Shown: positions 18,500 to 27,446, counted from the stretch's first letter. The stretch is 43,982 nt of DNA from Rhodothermus sp. (GCA_015487635.1 WFPM01000131.1:1-43982); one strand, 5' to 3'. Notes: a model not told the origin generated them from the sequence alone. Numbers and translations are program-made.

Positions 18500-18677
18500 G
18501 ATCATCCACGTGGAAAGTTCACGCTTAAAAAGTGACGTGCTCGGCCGATACTCCAGGTGCGCCTGCCCATCGTCGTCTGCGTATCGGTTTTTTGCAACAA
18601 GGGTGACGCGCATCGCAGTACCGTGCTCGCAGGATGGGTGGGAAAAGCCCGGGACCCCGTAAGGTCTCGGGTTTTTT
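18500..18677 (+). ncRNA. possible structured RNA or folK leader ending in a terminator
   Basis: This divergent region between SemiSWEET and folK holds several pairings on the plus strand. CACG and TCAC pair with GTGA and CGTG (about 18507-18539). A long irregular hairpin pairs CCCATC, CTGCG and CGGT (about 18566-18587) with ACCG, CGCAG and GATGGG (about 18620-18637), with internal loops. The terminator at 18648-18677 follows directly. Together they look like a small RNA gene or an attenuating leader. I cannot match it to a known RNA family. A 52-residue minus-strand reading frame also crosses it but looks unconvincing. Confidence 0.35.
18648..18677 (+). terminator. intrinsic terminator upstream of folK
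   Basis: CCCGGGACC (18648-18656) pairs with GGTCTCGGG (18663-18671), a 9-base stem with one G-U pair and a 6-base loop, followed by six T residues (18672-18677). No plus-strand gene ends just upstream. It must therefore end an RNA that starts in this intergenic region, or act as an attenuator for folK. A possible later promoter, TTGAAA at 18680 with TATCTGAT near 18705, could serve folK. Confidence 0.8.
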
Positions 18678-18737
18678 CATTGAAACCCTGAGGCGCGCGC
18701 AAGCTATCTGATTCCGGGAAAAAGACAGACATTGCTG

Positions 18738-19277
18738 ATGGCACGGGTGCCCGGCTGTTTCCCGGCGTCGGTTTTTCTGGCGCTGGGCTCGAATCTGGGG
18801 GATCGTGCGGCCTATCTGCGCGGAGCCGTGGCGGCGTTTCGGCAGCATCCGGCCGTGCAGGTGGTGGCCGTCTCGCCGGTCTATGAAAGCACGGCGCATG
18901 TGCTGCCCGACCAGGCGCAGCCGGATTACCTGAACGCCGTAGTATGGCTGCGTACGACGCTGGCACCGGAGGCGCTGTTGGACTTCTGTCTGCAGATGGA
19001 GGCGGCGGCCGGGCGGGTGCGCACGACGCGCTGGGCGCCTCGAACGCTGGACCTGGACCTGCTGGCCTGGGATGATCTGGTGCGCTGCGACGCACGGCTG
19101 ACGCTTCCGCATCCGCGCCTGGCTGCGCGCCGCTTCGTGCTGCAACCCTGGGCCGATCTGGCCCCCGATTTCTACGTGCCGGCCCCGTTCTGTGCCACGG
19201 TGGCCGAATTGCTGCAACGGTGCCCGGATCGGGCACCCCTGCGCCGCACAGGCGTATCGCTGGAAACCTGCTGGTAG
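18738..19277 (+). CDS. folK: HPPK, folate biosynthesis pyrophosphokinase
   Basis: The 179-residue protein is 2-amino-4-hydroxy-6-hydroxymethyldihydropteridine diphosphokinase, which activates the pterin for joining to p-aminobenzoate. It shows FLALGSNLGDRAAYLRGA at the N-terminus, VYESTAHVLPDQAQPDYLNAVVWLRT for substrate binding and RWAPRTLDLDLLAWDD for magnesium and ATP binding, followed by LPHPRLAARRFVLQPWADLAPDF. ATG 18738 is preferred over a TTG two codons earlier. It is followed after 12 bases by a nucleoside kinase gene. Confidence 0.95.
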   Translation: MARVPGCFPASVFLALGSNLGDRAAYLRGAVAAFRQHPAVQVVAVSPVYESTAHVLPDQAQPDYLNAVVWLRTTLAPEALLDFCLQMEAAAGRVRTTRWAPRTLDLDLLAWDDLVRCDARLTLPHPRLAARRFVLQPWADLAPDFYVPAPFCATVAELLQRCPDRAPLRRTGVSLETCW

Positions 19278-19289
19278 ACCGTTCGACGC

Positions 19290-19973
19290 ATGGCGGCCGC
19301 TACCCCGATCCAGCCACCCGAAGACCTGCGCTACCTGGTGATCGAGGGCGTCATCGGCGTGGGCAAAACCACGCTGGCCCGTCTGATCGCCGAGCGCTTT
19401 GGCGGACGGTTGATCCTGGAGGAATTCGAAGAGAACCCTTTTTTACCCCGCTTCTACGAAGATCCCGAGCGCTGGGCCTTCCACACGCAGCTCAGCTTTC
19501 TGGCCAGCCGCTTCCGACAGCAGAAGCAGCTTCTGCTCCGCGATCTGTTTCACCCGTTCGTGGTGAGCGACTATGCCTTCGACAAAGACCGCATTTTCGC
19601 CCGCATCAACCTGAAAGGAGATGAGCTCCAGCTCTACGAGACGCTCTACACGCTCATGGAACCCAACGTCCCCACGCCGGACCTGGTCGTCTACCTGCAG
19701 TCCACGCCGGATCGGCTGCTGGAAAACATCCGCAAGCGGGGGCGTCCGTACGAGCAGCGCATCGAGCGAAACTACCTGGAGGCGCTCTGCGAGGCATACG
19801 ACCACTACTTCTTCCACTATACGAAGGGACCGCTCCTGATCGTGAACGCCGTTCAGATCGATTTCGTCAAAAATACCGAGGATCTGGAGGAATTAATCCG
19901 ACAGATTCTGGAGCGGCGCCGTTACGGTGGCATTACGTACTTCAATCCGCGACCGGCCCGAACGCTGAAGTAG
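19290..19973 (+). CDS. deoxynucleoside kinase family protein
   Basis: The 227-residue protein has a P-loop, EGVIGVGKTTLA, near residues 19-30. It also has the deoxynucleoside kinase blocks LEEFEENPFLPRFYEDPERWAFHTQLSFL, VSDYAFDKDRIFA and PDLVVYLQSTPDRLLENIRKRGRPYEQ (lid region). These enzymes salvage deoxyadenosine or deoxyguanosine by 5' phosphorylation. The gene after folK is of this type in many Bacteroidota. The preferred nucleoside is not clear from sequence. Confidence 0.9.
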   Translation: MAAATPIQPPEDLRYLVIEGVIGVGKTTLARLIAERFGGRLILEEFEENPFLPRFYEDPERWAFHTQLSFLASRFRQQKQLLLRDLFHPFVVSDYAFDKDRIFARINLKGDELQLYETLYTLMEPNVPTPDLVVYLQSTPDRLLENIRKRGRPYEQRIERNYLEALCEAYDHYFFHYTKGPLLIVNAVQIDFVKNTEDLEELIRQILERRRYGGITYFNPRPARTLK

Positions 19974-19976
19974 GCG

Positions 19977-20153
19977 ATGTTGAAGCTCATTCTGTGGATC
20001 GTGCTGCTGTATCTGATCTGGCGAAGTGGTCGCAACTTGGTGCGGGCCATGCTGGAGGATCCGGGCAGGCCCTACGAGCTGGAGCGTCGGTCCACCCGTC
20101 GCCGGCGTCCCTGGGAAGAGATCGAGGATGCCCGCTGGGTCGATCTGGAGTAG
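19977..20153 (+). CDS. 58-residue membrane protein with charged tail
   Basis: The small gene starts 3 bases after the kinase stop and encodes one membrane segment (LKLILWIVLLYLIW, residues 2-15), then an Arg-rich stretch and an acidic end (WEEIEDARWVDLE). This layout resembles the small DUF4834-like proteins of Bacteroidota, but the match is from memory and weak. Tight spacing and in-frame codon use support that it is real. It ends one base from the convergent TonB-family gene. Function unknown. Confidence 0.6.
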   Translation: MLKLILWIVLLYLIWRSGRNLVRAMLEDPGRPYELERRSTRRRRPWEEIEDARWVDLE

Positions 20154-20154
20154 C

Positions 20155-20832
20155 CTACTGACCGAAGCTGAACGTGATGCGCGTGAAGCTGGCAACAGGC
20201 TGATCGTTCACACGGGCCGGACGAAATCGCCAGCGTCGGGCGGCCGCCAGCGCCGCTTCTTCCAGGCCGTAGCCCAGCGTATCGACACGCCGGCGGCGTG
20301 GCGTCAACAGGTAGCGTTCGACGACCGTTGCCGAGAGCACCTGGCCGGTCGGACTCACCTGCACTTCGACCACGATCTCGGCCCGGATGCGGGCGCGTCG
20401 CGCTTCGCGCGTGTACTCGGGCTCCACGAAGCGTACAGGTTTGGGACCCACCTCGAAGGCGGGCGCAGCCGCCAGCGTGCCTTCCAGGGCGCCTTCGGCG
20501 GCAAAGGGATCGGTGCCGGTTTCGTCAAGGAGCAGGCGGTTCTCGTCCGGGTTGATCTCCACCTCTTCCAGCGGGACTTCGTCCGGCACTAAGACGGGAA
20601 GAGGCGGAACGGGAGGAGGCGGCGCCGGTCGCGCCTGGCGGGTCGGCATGACTTCCTCCAGCGCGATCACTTCCGGCGCCAGGTTTCGGTAGACCACGGC
20701 CTGCGACGCCGTGCGGTCCGGCGCCGGCCACAGGCGCACCACCAGCACGACCAGCCCCAGCGTAAAGGCCAGGCTGGCCATCATGCGCAGCGGATAGGCC
20801 GCGCGTTCGTGCTGTCGATGCGGGGTGCGCAT
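20155..20832 (-). CDS. TonB-family energy transducer
   Basis: The 225-residue protein has one N-terminal membrane segment (MMASLAFTLGLVVLVVRLW, about 17-35), a proline-rich stretch (RPAPPPPVPPLPVLVP) and acidic linker, and a C-terminal TonB domain (about 145-225). That domain has PEYTREARRARIRAEIVVEVQVSPTG and AALAAARRWRFRPARVND. It couples inner-membrane proton-motive force to outer-membrane receptors such as the SusC proteins in this window. The ATG at 20832 is chosen because it gives a normal short cytoplasmic lead. The frame extends 19 codons further upstream. Confidence 0.9.
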   Translation of the reverse strand: MRTPHRQHERAAYPLRMMASLAFTLGLVVLVVRLWPAPDRTASQAVVYRNLAPEVIALEEVMPTRQARPAPPPPVPPLPVLVPDEVPLEEVEINPDENRLLLDETGTDPFAAEGALEGTLAAAPAFEVGPKPVRFVEPEYTREARRARIRAEIVVEVQVSPTGQVLSATVVERYLLTPRRRRVDTLGYGLEEAALAAARRWRFRPARVNDQPVASFTRITFSFGQ

Positions 20833-21153
20833 ACGATTTCGATCACATTCCCCGCTCTTGAACCGTCGTCCATGCGATTCGTTCGGCAACTACTTCCGAG
20901 CCGAAAGGGCTTCCGTGAAAAAAGGCGCAGAGCCGGACTAGTGCCTGGTTTCTACAGAAGAAATGCCGTATCTTCCGGAAACCTTATACACAGGTGCTCG
21001 TTGAGACGCCGAAACCGGCAGTCGATAGTGACAGGTTCTGGATCTGGACAGTTACATTTTCGACGATTTCGTGGTGGCTGCAGCCTTCCCACAAGCGGGG
21101 AAGGCTTTTTTTTACCCGAACGAATCCCGTAACCAAACCCATAACAGGCCGTC
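20833..21153 (+). other. carA leader region without a convincing gene
   Basis: These 321 bases between the TonB-family gene and carA hold no convincing gene. A 13-codon frame at 20963-21004 has no regulatory codon bias that I can see. A possible promoter-like stretch, TACATTTT, lies near 21053-21060. The main feature is the intrinsic terminator at 21083-21113, 41 bases before the carA ATG. Confidence 0.5.
21083..21113 (+). terminator. intrinsic terminator in the carA leader (candidate attenuator)
   Basis: GCCTTCCC (21083-21090) pairs perfectly with GGGAAGGC (21098-21105) across a 7-base loop, followed by eight T residues. There is no plus-strand gene upstream for it to end. It therefore probably controls readthrough into carAB. 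The signal could be pyrimidine or arginine supply, which is inference. Confidence 0.75.
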
Positions 21154-22293
21154 ATGATACCCCTGCTGCACCCGACACCGGATCCCTGCAAGCTTGCGCT
21201 GGCCGATGGAACCGTCGTGACCGGCATTGCCATCGGGCATCGAGGCGAGACGGGCGGGGAGCTGTGCTTCAACACCAGCATGACGGGCTACCAGGAAATC
21301 CTGACGGATCCGTCCTACTACGGGCAGATCATGATGATGACCTACCCCCACATCGGGAACTACGGGGTAATGGACATCGACATGGAAGCCGCCCGTCCGA
21401 TGGTCGCCGGCCTGGTGGTACGTGCCTTCTCGCATCGCTATTCGAACCGTCTGGCCGACGGCTCGCTGGAAGACTGGATGCGACGCTACGAACTGGTGGG
21501 CATCTCCGGTGTCGATACGCGACGATTGGTGCGGCACATTCGTACGAAAGGGGTCATGAACGCGGTCATCTCGTCGATCGATCTCGACGACGAGCACCTG
21601 GTCGAAAAGGCCCGGCGTCTGCCCTCGATGAACGGGTTGGAGCTGGCTTCCTACGTGATGACGGAGCAGCCCTACGACTTCTGCACCGGACCCGGGCCAC
21701 GTATTGCCGTCTTTGATTACGGCTGCAAATTGAACATCCTGCGCATGTTTCAGGCACGGGATTGCACGGTGCGCGTCTTTCCGGGCTACACGCCGCTTAA
21801 TGAAGTAATGGCCTGGGAACCCGACGGGCTGTTCTTCTCGAATGGCCCCGGCGATCCTCGGGCCATGCCGCAGGCCATCGAACAGGTGCGGGCGGCCATC
21901 CGCACCGGCCTGCCCCTCTTCGGCATCTGTCTGGGGCATCAGCTCATGGCGCTGGCGCTGGGCTTCAAGGTGTACAAGATGTACGTCGGGCATCGCGGCG
22001 CCAACCACCCGGTCAAGAACCTGCGCACCGGCCGTGTGGAGGTGACCACGCAGAACCACGGCTTTGCCGTCGAGGCCGAATCGGTCGATCCACGCGAGGC
22101 CGAAGTGTCGCACATCAACCTGAACGACCAGACCGTCGAAGGGCTGCGCTTCAAGTCGTTCGCCGGGCTTTCGGTGCAGTACCATCCGGAAGCTTCCCCC
22201 GGCCCGCACGACAGCCGCTATCTCTTCGACGAGTTCCTCGAGCTGGTGGCGGCGCACCGTCCGGCCACGACACCGCAACTGGCCCGCGTGTAA
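21154..22293 (+). CDS. carA: carbamoyl-phosphate synthase small subunit
   Basis: The 379-residue glutaminase subunit supplies ammonia for carbamoyl phosphate, used for pyrimidines and arginine. The N-terminal domain has LADGTVVTGIAIG and TGYQEILTDPSY. The class I amidotransferase domain has the nucleophile C259 in FGICLGHQL, the TQNHGFAVE block and the catalytic His/Glu pair in VQYHPEASPGPHDS. Length is normal. It is followed by carB after 48 bases. Confidence 0.97.
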   Translation: MIPLLHPTPDPCKLALADGTVVTGIAIGHRGETGGELCFNTSMTGYQEILTDPSYYGQIMMMTYPHIGNYGVMDIDMEAARPMVAGLVVRAFSHRYSNRLADGSLEDWMRRYELVGISGVDTRRLVRHIRTKGVMNAVISSIDLDDEHLVEKARRLPSMNGLELASYVMTEQPYDFCTGPGPRIAVFDYGCKLNILRMFQARDCTVRVFPGYTPLNEVMAWEPDGLFFSNGPGDPRAMPQAIEQVRAAIRTGLPLFGICLGHQLMALALGFKVYKMYVGHRGANHPVKNLRTGRVEVTTQNHGFAVEAESVDPREAEVSHINLNDQTVEGLRFKSFAGLSVQYHPEASPGPHDSRYLFDEFLELVAAHRPATTPQLARV

Positions 22294-22341
22294 ACGCCCA
22301 TTTTTCAACCCGTAACCGAACCCAACACCTTGGAGCATACC

Positions 22342-25182
22342 ATGCCGAAGCGGACCGACATCAAGCGGATCCTGCTGATCGGATCGGGCCCGATCGTGAT
22401 CGGGCAGGCCTGCGAGTTCGACTATTCCGGCAGCCAGGCCGCCCGGGCCCTGCGCAAGGAGGGCTACGAGGTCATTCTGGTCAACTCGAACCCCGCCACG
22501 ATCATGACCGACCCGATCACGGCCGATCGGGTCTATCTGCAGGAGCTGACGCCGGAGTCCATCCGCCGCATTGTCGAAAAGGAACGCCCCGATGCCGTGC
22601 TGCCCACGATGGGCGGGCAGACGGCGCTGAACTTGGCCGCCCAGCTCCACGAAGAAGGCTTCTGGGAGGCCATGGGCGTAGAGATCATTGGCGTGGACAT
22701 TGAGGCCATCCAGGTCACGGAGGATCGCCAGCGCTTCCGCGACCTGATGGAACAGATCGGTATCGACCAGGCCCGGAGCCGCACGGCCCGGAGTCTGCTG
22801 GAAGCCAAAGAGATCCTGCAGGAGCTGGGCGGGCTGCCCGTGGTGATCCGTCCGTCGTTCACCCTCGGGGGTACCGGCGGCGGCATCGTCTGGACGATGG
22901 AAGAGTTCGACCGCAAGGTCACGCGCGGGCTGGAGCTCTCGCCCGTGCACCAGGTGCTCATCGAAGAAAGCGTCTACGGCTGGAAGGAATATGAGCTGGA
23001 GCTGCTGCGCGACGCTAACGACAACGTAATCATCATCTGCTCCATTGAGAATTTCGACCCGATGGGCATCCATACGGGGGACTCCGTCACGGTGGCACCC
23101 GCGCAGACGCTTACCGACAAACAATACCAGCGCATGCGCGACGCGGCGATCAAGATGATGCGCTCGATCGGTAAGTTCGCAGGCGGCTGCAACGTGCAGT
23201 TTGCCGTCGAGCCGCACACCGGGCGCATGATCGCCGTTGAGATCAACCCGCGCATGTCGCGCTCCTCGGCGCTGGCCTCGAAGGCCACGGGCTATCCGAT
23301 TGCCAAGGTGGCGGCCCGCCTGGCCGTGGGCTACACGCTCGATGAGCTGCCCAACGACGTGACAGGCACCACAAGCGCCTGCTTCGAGCCGTCCATCGAC
23401 TATGTAGTCGTCAAGATTCCGCGCTGGAATTTCGAGAAGTTCGAGGGCGTCGACGAGGAGCTGACCACGCAGATGAAGGCGGTGGGCGAGGTGATGGCCA
23501 TCGGCCGCACCTTCCCCGAAGCGCTCCAGAAAGCCTGGCAGAGCCTGGAGAACGGCTACGCCGGGCTGGGGGGCGACCGGGAAGACCCGACGCGCGAAGA
23601 GGTGCGGGCGCGTCTCAAAAAGCCTTACTGGGACCGCACGCTGCAGATTCGCAACGCCTTCCGGCTGGGCGCTTCGGTCGAGGAAATCCACGACATCACC
23701 TACATCGATCCGTGGTTCCTTTACCAGATCGAGGACATTGTCAAGATCGAACGGGAGCTAGAGCGGCGCACGCTCGACCAGCTCGACGCCGACTTCCTGC
23801 GGCTGGTCAAGCAGTACGGCTTCTCGGACGTGCAGATTGCCTACCTGCTGCAGGGGAACGTGTCCGAGGAGGACGTGCGGGCACGGCGCAAAGCACTGGG
23901 TATCACGCCCACGTTCCAGCTCGTCGATACCTGCGCCGCCGAATTTCCGGCTCAGACGCCCTACTACTACAGCACCTACGAAACCGAAAACGAAAGCGAG
24001 GTTACCGACCACGAAAAGGTCATCATTCTGGGCGCCGGACCCAACCGCATCGGCCAGGGTATCGAGTTCGACTACTGCTGCGTGCATGGCGTGCTGGCCG
24101 CCAAGGAGATGGGCTACGAGACCATCATGATCAACTGCAACCCGGAGACGGTATCGACCGACTTCGACGTGGCTGACAAGCTCTACTTCGAGCCCGTCTT
24201 CTGGGAGCGGGTGCTCGACATCATCGAGCACGAAAACCGGCACGGCAAGCTTAAAGGGGTGATCGTGCAACTCGGCGGCCAGACGGCGCTCAAGCTGGCC
24301 AGGAAGCTCCACGAGCACGGCATCCCGATTCTGGGGACATCCTTCCCGATGATGGATCTGGCCGAGGAGCGGAGCAAGTTCTCGGCGCTGCTGCGTGAAC
24401 TGGAGATTCCGTATCCGCCCTACGGCGCGGCACGGACGGTGGTCGAGGCCGTCGAGGTGGCCGAGCGCATCGGCTACCCGATCCTGATCCGGCCCAGCTA
24501 CGTGCTCGGCGGCCAGGGCATGCGCATCGCCATCAACAAGGAAGAAGTCGAACGCTACGTCCGCAACATCCTCAAACTCCTGCCCGACAACGAGATCCTG
24601 CTGGATCTCTTCCTGGAGAACGGCATCGAGGTAGACGTCGATGCAGCCTGCGACGGTGAGGAGGTCTGGATTGCCGGTATCATGCAGCACATCGAGCCGG
24701 CCGGCGTACACTCGGGCGACTCGACGGCCGTGTTGCCGCCCTTCTCGCTGTCGGAAGAGGTGTTGAACACGATCCGCCGCTACACCGAAGACATTGCCCG
24801 GCGCCTGCAGGTGGTGGGCCTGATCAACGTGCAGATGGTGGTCAAAGACAACGTGGTCTACGTGATCGAGGCCAACCCGCGGGCGTCGCGGACCATGCCC
24901 TTCGTGGCCAAGGCGACGGGTGTGCCCGTGGCCAAGATCGGCACGCAGCTCATGCTGGGCCGCAAGCTCCGGGAATTCCGCGAAGCCGGCCTGCTTGAAT
25001 CGAAGCTCAGGGGCTATGCGATCAAGGAGCCGGTCTTCTCCTGGGACAAATTCCCGGAGGTGCCCAAGGAGCTGGGGCCGGAGATGAAGTCCACCGGCGA
25101 AGCCATCGCCTTCGTCGAAACGCTCACCGACGAGCACTTCCGCCGGCCCTACGCAATCCGCAACCTCTACCTGAGCCGATAG
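22342..25182 (+). CDS. carB: carbamoyl-phosphate synthase large subunit lacking the MGS effector domain
   Basis: The 946-residue protein has both synthetase halves, each with an ATP-grasp domain. These begin at [22 protein letters not shown] and [21 protein letters not shown], with an oligomerisation segment between. It ends soon after [22 protein letters not shown], in [15 protein letters not shown]. The usual enzyme has about 1,070 residues, and its last 130 or so form the MGS-like domain that binds UMP and ornithine or IMP. This domain is absent, with no frameshift visible. From memory, similar short CarB proteins occur in other Bacteroidota. A GGAG site precedes the ATG at 22342. Confidence 0.97.
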   Translation: MPKRTDIKRILLIGSGPIVIGQACEFDYSGSQAARALRKEGYEVILVNSNPATIMTDPITADRVYLQELTPESIRRIVEKERPDAVLPTMGGQTALNLAAQLHEEGFWEAMGVEIIGVDIEAIQVTEDRQRFRDLMEQIGIDQARSRTARSLLEAKEILQELGGLPVVIRPSFTLGGTGGGIVWTMEEFDRKVTRGLELSPVHQVLIEESVYGWKEYELELLRDANDNVIIICSIENFDPMGIHTGDSVTVAPAQTLTDKQYQRMRDAAIKMMRSIGKFAGGCNVQFAVEPHTGRMIAVEINPRMSRSSALASKATGYPIAKVAARLAVGYTLDELPNDVTGTTSACFEPSIDYVVVKIPRWNFEKFEGVDEELTTQMKAVGEVMAIGRTFPEALQKAWQSLENGYAGLGGDREDPTREEVRARLKKPYWDRTLQIRNAFRLGASVEEIHDITYIDPWFLYQIEDIVKIERELERRTLDQLDADFLRLVKQYGFSDVQIAYLLQGNVSEEDVRARRKALGITPTFQLVDTCAAEFPAQTPYYYSTYETENESEVTDHEKVIILGAGPNRIGQGIEFDYCCVHGVLAAKEMGYETIMINCNPETVSTDFDVADKLYFEPVFWERVLDIIEHENRHGKLKGVIVQLGGQTALKLARKLHEHGIPILGTSFPMMDLAEERSKFSALLRELEIPYPPYGAARTVVEAVEVAERIGYPILIRPSYVLGGQGMRIAINKEEVERYVRNILKLLPDNEILLDLFLENGIEVDVDAACDGEEVWIAGIMQHIEPAGVHSGDSTAVLPPFSLSEEVLNTIRRYTEDIARRLQVVGLINVQMVVKDNVVYVIEANPRASRTMPFVAKATGVPVAKIGTQLMLGRKLREFREAGLLESKLRGYAIKEPVFSWDKFPEVPKELGPEMKSTGEAIAFVETLTDEHFRRPYAIRNLYLSR

Positions 25183-25206
25183 ATTCGTTCTCCCGATAGC
25201 ACCACT

Positions 25207-25247
25207 GGCCCGCACGGAAGGGGTGCCGTGCGGGCCGGTTCTGTTTT
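25207..25247 (+). terminator. carAB terminator
   Basis: A perfect 11-base-pair stem (25207-25217 with 25226-25236) has an 8-base loop. It begins 24 bases after the carB stop and is followed by a T-rich run (GGTTCTGTTTT). It is the expected end of the carAB transcript. Confidence 0.85.
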
Positions 25248-25342
25248 CAAAGCCCCGCATTTCGCCCTTTGCAATGAGGATTCAGTACGGATTCCACGAG
25301 GCTATGGTGCGCATGCGTGGTCCGACAGAAGCGACCTGATGT

Positions 25343-25371
25343 ATGAGCCGTAGCCCACGTGCACGGCTCAT
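25343..25371. repeat. hairpin ATGAGCCGT...ACGGCTCAT near the dead transposase
   Basis: ATGAGCCGT (25343-25351) and ACGGCTCAT (25363-25371) are perfect inverted arms around 11 bases. No T run follows. It lies 74 bases before the transposase remnant and may be part of the same mobile element or an RNA stem. The outer bases loosely resemble group II intron domain V, but no intron can be shown. Confidence 0.4.
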
Positions 25372-25444
25372 CTTCAGAAGGTGTGCAGTAGGGTGTAGAA
25401 TAGAGAAGCCCCAAGGCGTATTTGGATGCCGGGAGTATGACGCT

Positions 25445-25960
25445 ATGGCGTTTCCTATCCTGGATTTGATGGGCATGGAAGAGAGCCGACGTGGACTGCG
25501 CAGCACTTTCACCCCGAAGGTCTCCGGTGTGCTTGCTGTCAGGACTCGGTCGCCAAGGCCCGCGTTTTTCGCCATACCAAACGGAGTCAACGGCCGGTCT
25601 ACCGGTGCAAACGGTGTGGCGAACCTACAAACTGTACACGGGGACGGTGTTTGCGGGGCACCCTCTGCCTCCCCAGCAGGTGGTGTTGCTGTTGCAAGGG
25701 ATTGCCAAAGGGGAAAGTGACGGCCGAACTTGGGATTGAGTTACGGCACGGTGTTGACCTTACGCCATGAGCTTCAAGCCCAAGCGGAGCAACTGCAACC
25801 GGAGAGGCCGTTGCCCAATGCGGAAGTGGAGGCCGACAAGCTGTTCCAAAATGCGGGAAAAAGGCACGTCCCGGCGAGGGGGGAACCGACGGCGCGGGTA
25901 TGGGACGTATGAGAACGACCGGTGGCGGCCGTCGATCTGGCCGGTGTATTGCTTGCCGGT
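25445..25960 (+). pseudogene. decayed IS1595-like transposase
   Basis: Reading across all three plus-strand frames recovers transposase pieces in order. MAFPILDLMGMEES starts at 25445. A zinc-ribbon-like part follows (HFHPEGLRCACCQDS and YRCKRCGE), then TYKLYTGTVFAGHPLPPQQVVLLLQGIAKGE, a helix-turn-helix part (GLSYGTVLTLRHELQAQ) and finally EVEADKLFQNAG with RRGYGTYENDR. At least four frameshifts separate these, and the catalytic C-terminal half is not recognisable. The pattern resembles the IS1595/ISXO2 group with an N-terminal zinc ribbon. No target duplication or terminal repeats were identified. Confidence 0.7.
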
Positions 25961-26113
25961 CTCGTAGTCGGCACCGCCCGTCACGGCGTGACCGACGCGC
26001 ATCTTGCATTGCTTGATCTACTCGTGGCCTGGCCCGCCGTGACGGCATGGGTGATGCCTGTCGGATAGATCCCGGAAGCACGCGTTTTCACGGAAACGGG
26101 CCCCCGGAGTTGG
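25961..26113. other. intergenic remnant, no gene seen
   Basis: This stretch between the dead transposase and the susD stop contains short dyads, for example GTCACG-G-CGTGAC near 25979-25991, but no intact gene or clear terminator. It is probably the eroded end of the same mobile element. Confidence 0.4.
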
Positions 26114-27433
26114 TTACAGATTTTCGGTAGCGGGAATGGGAAACTGGCGCCACACGTCATCGCCGGGTCGATCGATAGGGAGTGCATCAAGACGGTTATA
26201 GCGGCGCAGGTCGATCCAGCGATGCCCTTCTCCGTAGAGCTCGTAGCGGCGCTGGTGTAGCATCTCGTCCAGGAGTGCTTCGCGGGTCAGAGGACCGGCG
26301 TAGTCGGGGAGGCCGGCCGCGTTGCGGATGCGGTTCAACAGGGAGACGGCCGTGTCGAAATTGCCCAGTTGAATATGCGCTTCGGCGGCCAGCAGGATCA
26401 GCTCGGCATTGCGAATAATTGGAATCGGGGCGTTGGCACTTGGATACACGTAGACCCCATAGTTGGAGGTCAGGCCGTCCAGCGACGCCGGTTCGTCCCG
26501 CAGGACCACTTTGCTCAGACGCTGATCGCCTGGTTCGGCGTCGGCAGCAAAAGATGGGTGGGCGACGAGCGCATCACCGGCAGGGGCATTGGGGTCAAAA
26601 AAGAGGGGATTGACCAGATCACCCGAGGCGGCCGAGAAGCTATGATACACACCGGTACGCAGGTCTCCGGTCGGGTCGTAGAACGATTCGTTCAGGAGCG
26701 TCAGGACCTGATCGAACTGCTCGCGATAGGCAGCGACACGGGCAGCCAGGGCCCGGTTGAATCGCCGAAAAGCGGCCGGCGTGTCGAAACCGGCGAAGCC
26801 GGAAGAAAGCGGGAAGGGAAAGGCCGACCCTCCTGCTGCCAGATCCTGAGCCGCTTCGTCCAGCAGATTGGCAATGAAGCGCAGGGCTTCGTCGCGGGAG
26901 ACGATCGGACCGGGTTCCGGGCCCGAGACGTCAATGCGAATGCCGTTGTCGTAGGTCAGGTTCAGGTTCAGCAGCAGTTGATAGGCGATGAAAGTTTTGG
27001 CAAAGCCGGCCAGCGCTTTCTTTTCGGCCTCCGACAGGTCGGCCGCATTTGCAAGCGCCTCCAGCAGGATGTAGGCATTGCGTACGACCCGATACCGGGC
27101 GCCCCAGGGGCGGGTAATGTAAAACGTGTTGTTGTCCAACACGGCCGTTCCTTTTCCGAGCAGGTCGCCCGTAAAACGCGGGTCGGCCGAAGAGAACCGC
27201 CAGTATTCACGCCCGATCATTCCCACATCGATCAGGTAGATGCCCAGCTCGAATCGGCTTGCCGATTCAATGCCAATGGCCAGGTTGGCCAGTTTGGCCC
27301 GCGTCGGATTCTGCAGCAGATCTTCCAGGCTGGGCCCGTTGGGATCCGGACGATTGTCGATGCTGAGCAGATCGCATCCACTGGCCAACAGGCACAGCAT
27401 CAGGACCGAGAGATAACCAGGGAGTCGCTTCAT
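26114..27433 (-). CDS. SusD/RagB-family lipoprotein, pair 1
   Basis: The 439-residue protein has a lipoprotein signal peptide (LMLCLLASGC) and the helical SusD fold, with LLLAAEAHIQLGNFDTAVSLLNRIRNAAGL and the closing block QRRYELYGEGHRWIDLRRYNRLDALP. SusD lipoproteins cap the SusC outer-membrane channel and bind glycan or peptide ligands. ATG 27433 is chosen because it gives a typical signal peptide; the frame extends 8 codons further. It starts 13 bases after the partner susC stops. The ligand is not known. Confidence 0.92.
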   Translation of the reverse strand: MKRLPGYLSVLMLCLLASGCDLLSIDNRPDPNGPSLEDLLQNPTRAKLANLAIGIESASRFELGIYLIDVGMIGREYWRFSSADPRFTGDLLGKGTAVLDNNTFYITRPWGARYRVVRNAYILLEALANAADLSEAEKKALAGFAKTFIAYQLLLNLNLTYDNGIRIDVSGPEPGPIVSRDEALRFIANLLDEAAQDLAAGGSAFPFPLSSGFAGFDTPAAFRRFNRALAARVAAYREQFDQVLTLLNESFYDPTGDLRTGVYHSFSAASGDLVNPLFFDPNAPAGDALVAHPSFAADAEPGDQRLSKVVLRDEPASLDGLTSNYGVYVYPSANAPIPIIRNAELILLAAEAHIQLGNFDTAVSLLNRIRNAAGLPDYAGPLTREALLDEMLHQRRYELYGEGHRWIDLRRYNRLDALPIDRPGDDVWRQFPIPATENL

Positions 27434-27446
27434 GACGACGATTTCG

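Noticed and set aside
18455-18613. 52-codon minus-strand frame upstream of SemiSWEET
   Set aside because: It starts plausibly but has no motif or ribosome site and overlaps the paired regions, so a gene call is not supported.
20963-21004. 13-codon leader peptide before carA
   Set aside because: It shows no run of codons that would sense arginine or pyrimidines, and the ribosome site is poorly spaced.
21112-23691. 859-codon minus-strand open frame opposite carA and carB
   Set aside because: It spans two certain genes and has no recognisable motif, so it is an antisense artefact of high GC.
23758-25260. 500-codon minus-strand open frame opposite carB
   Set aside because: Antisense to the well-conserved carB second half, with no domain pattern.
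25343-25371. Group II intron domain V
   Set aside because: The stem is about nine bases too short, the tetraloop is missing and no other intron domain or intron protein is visible.
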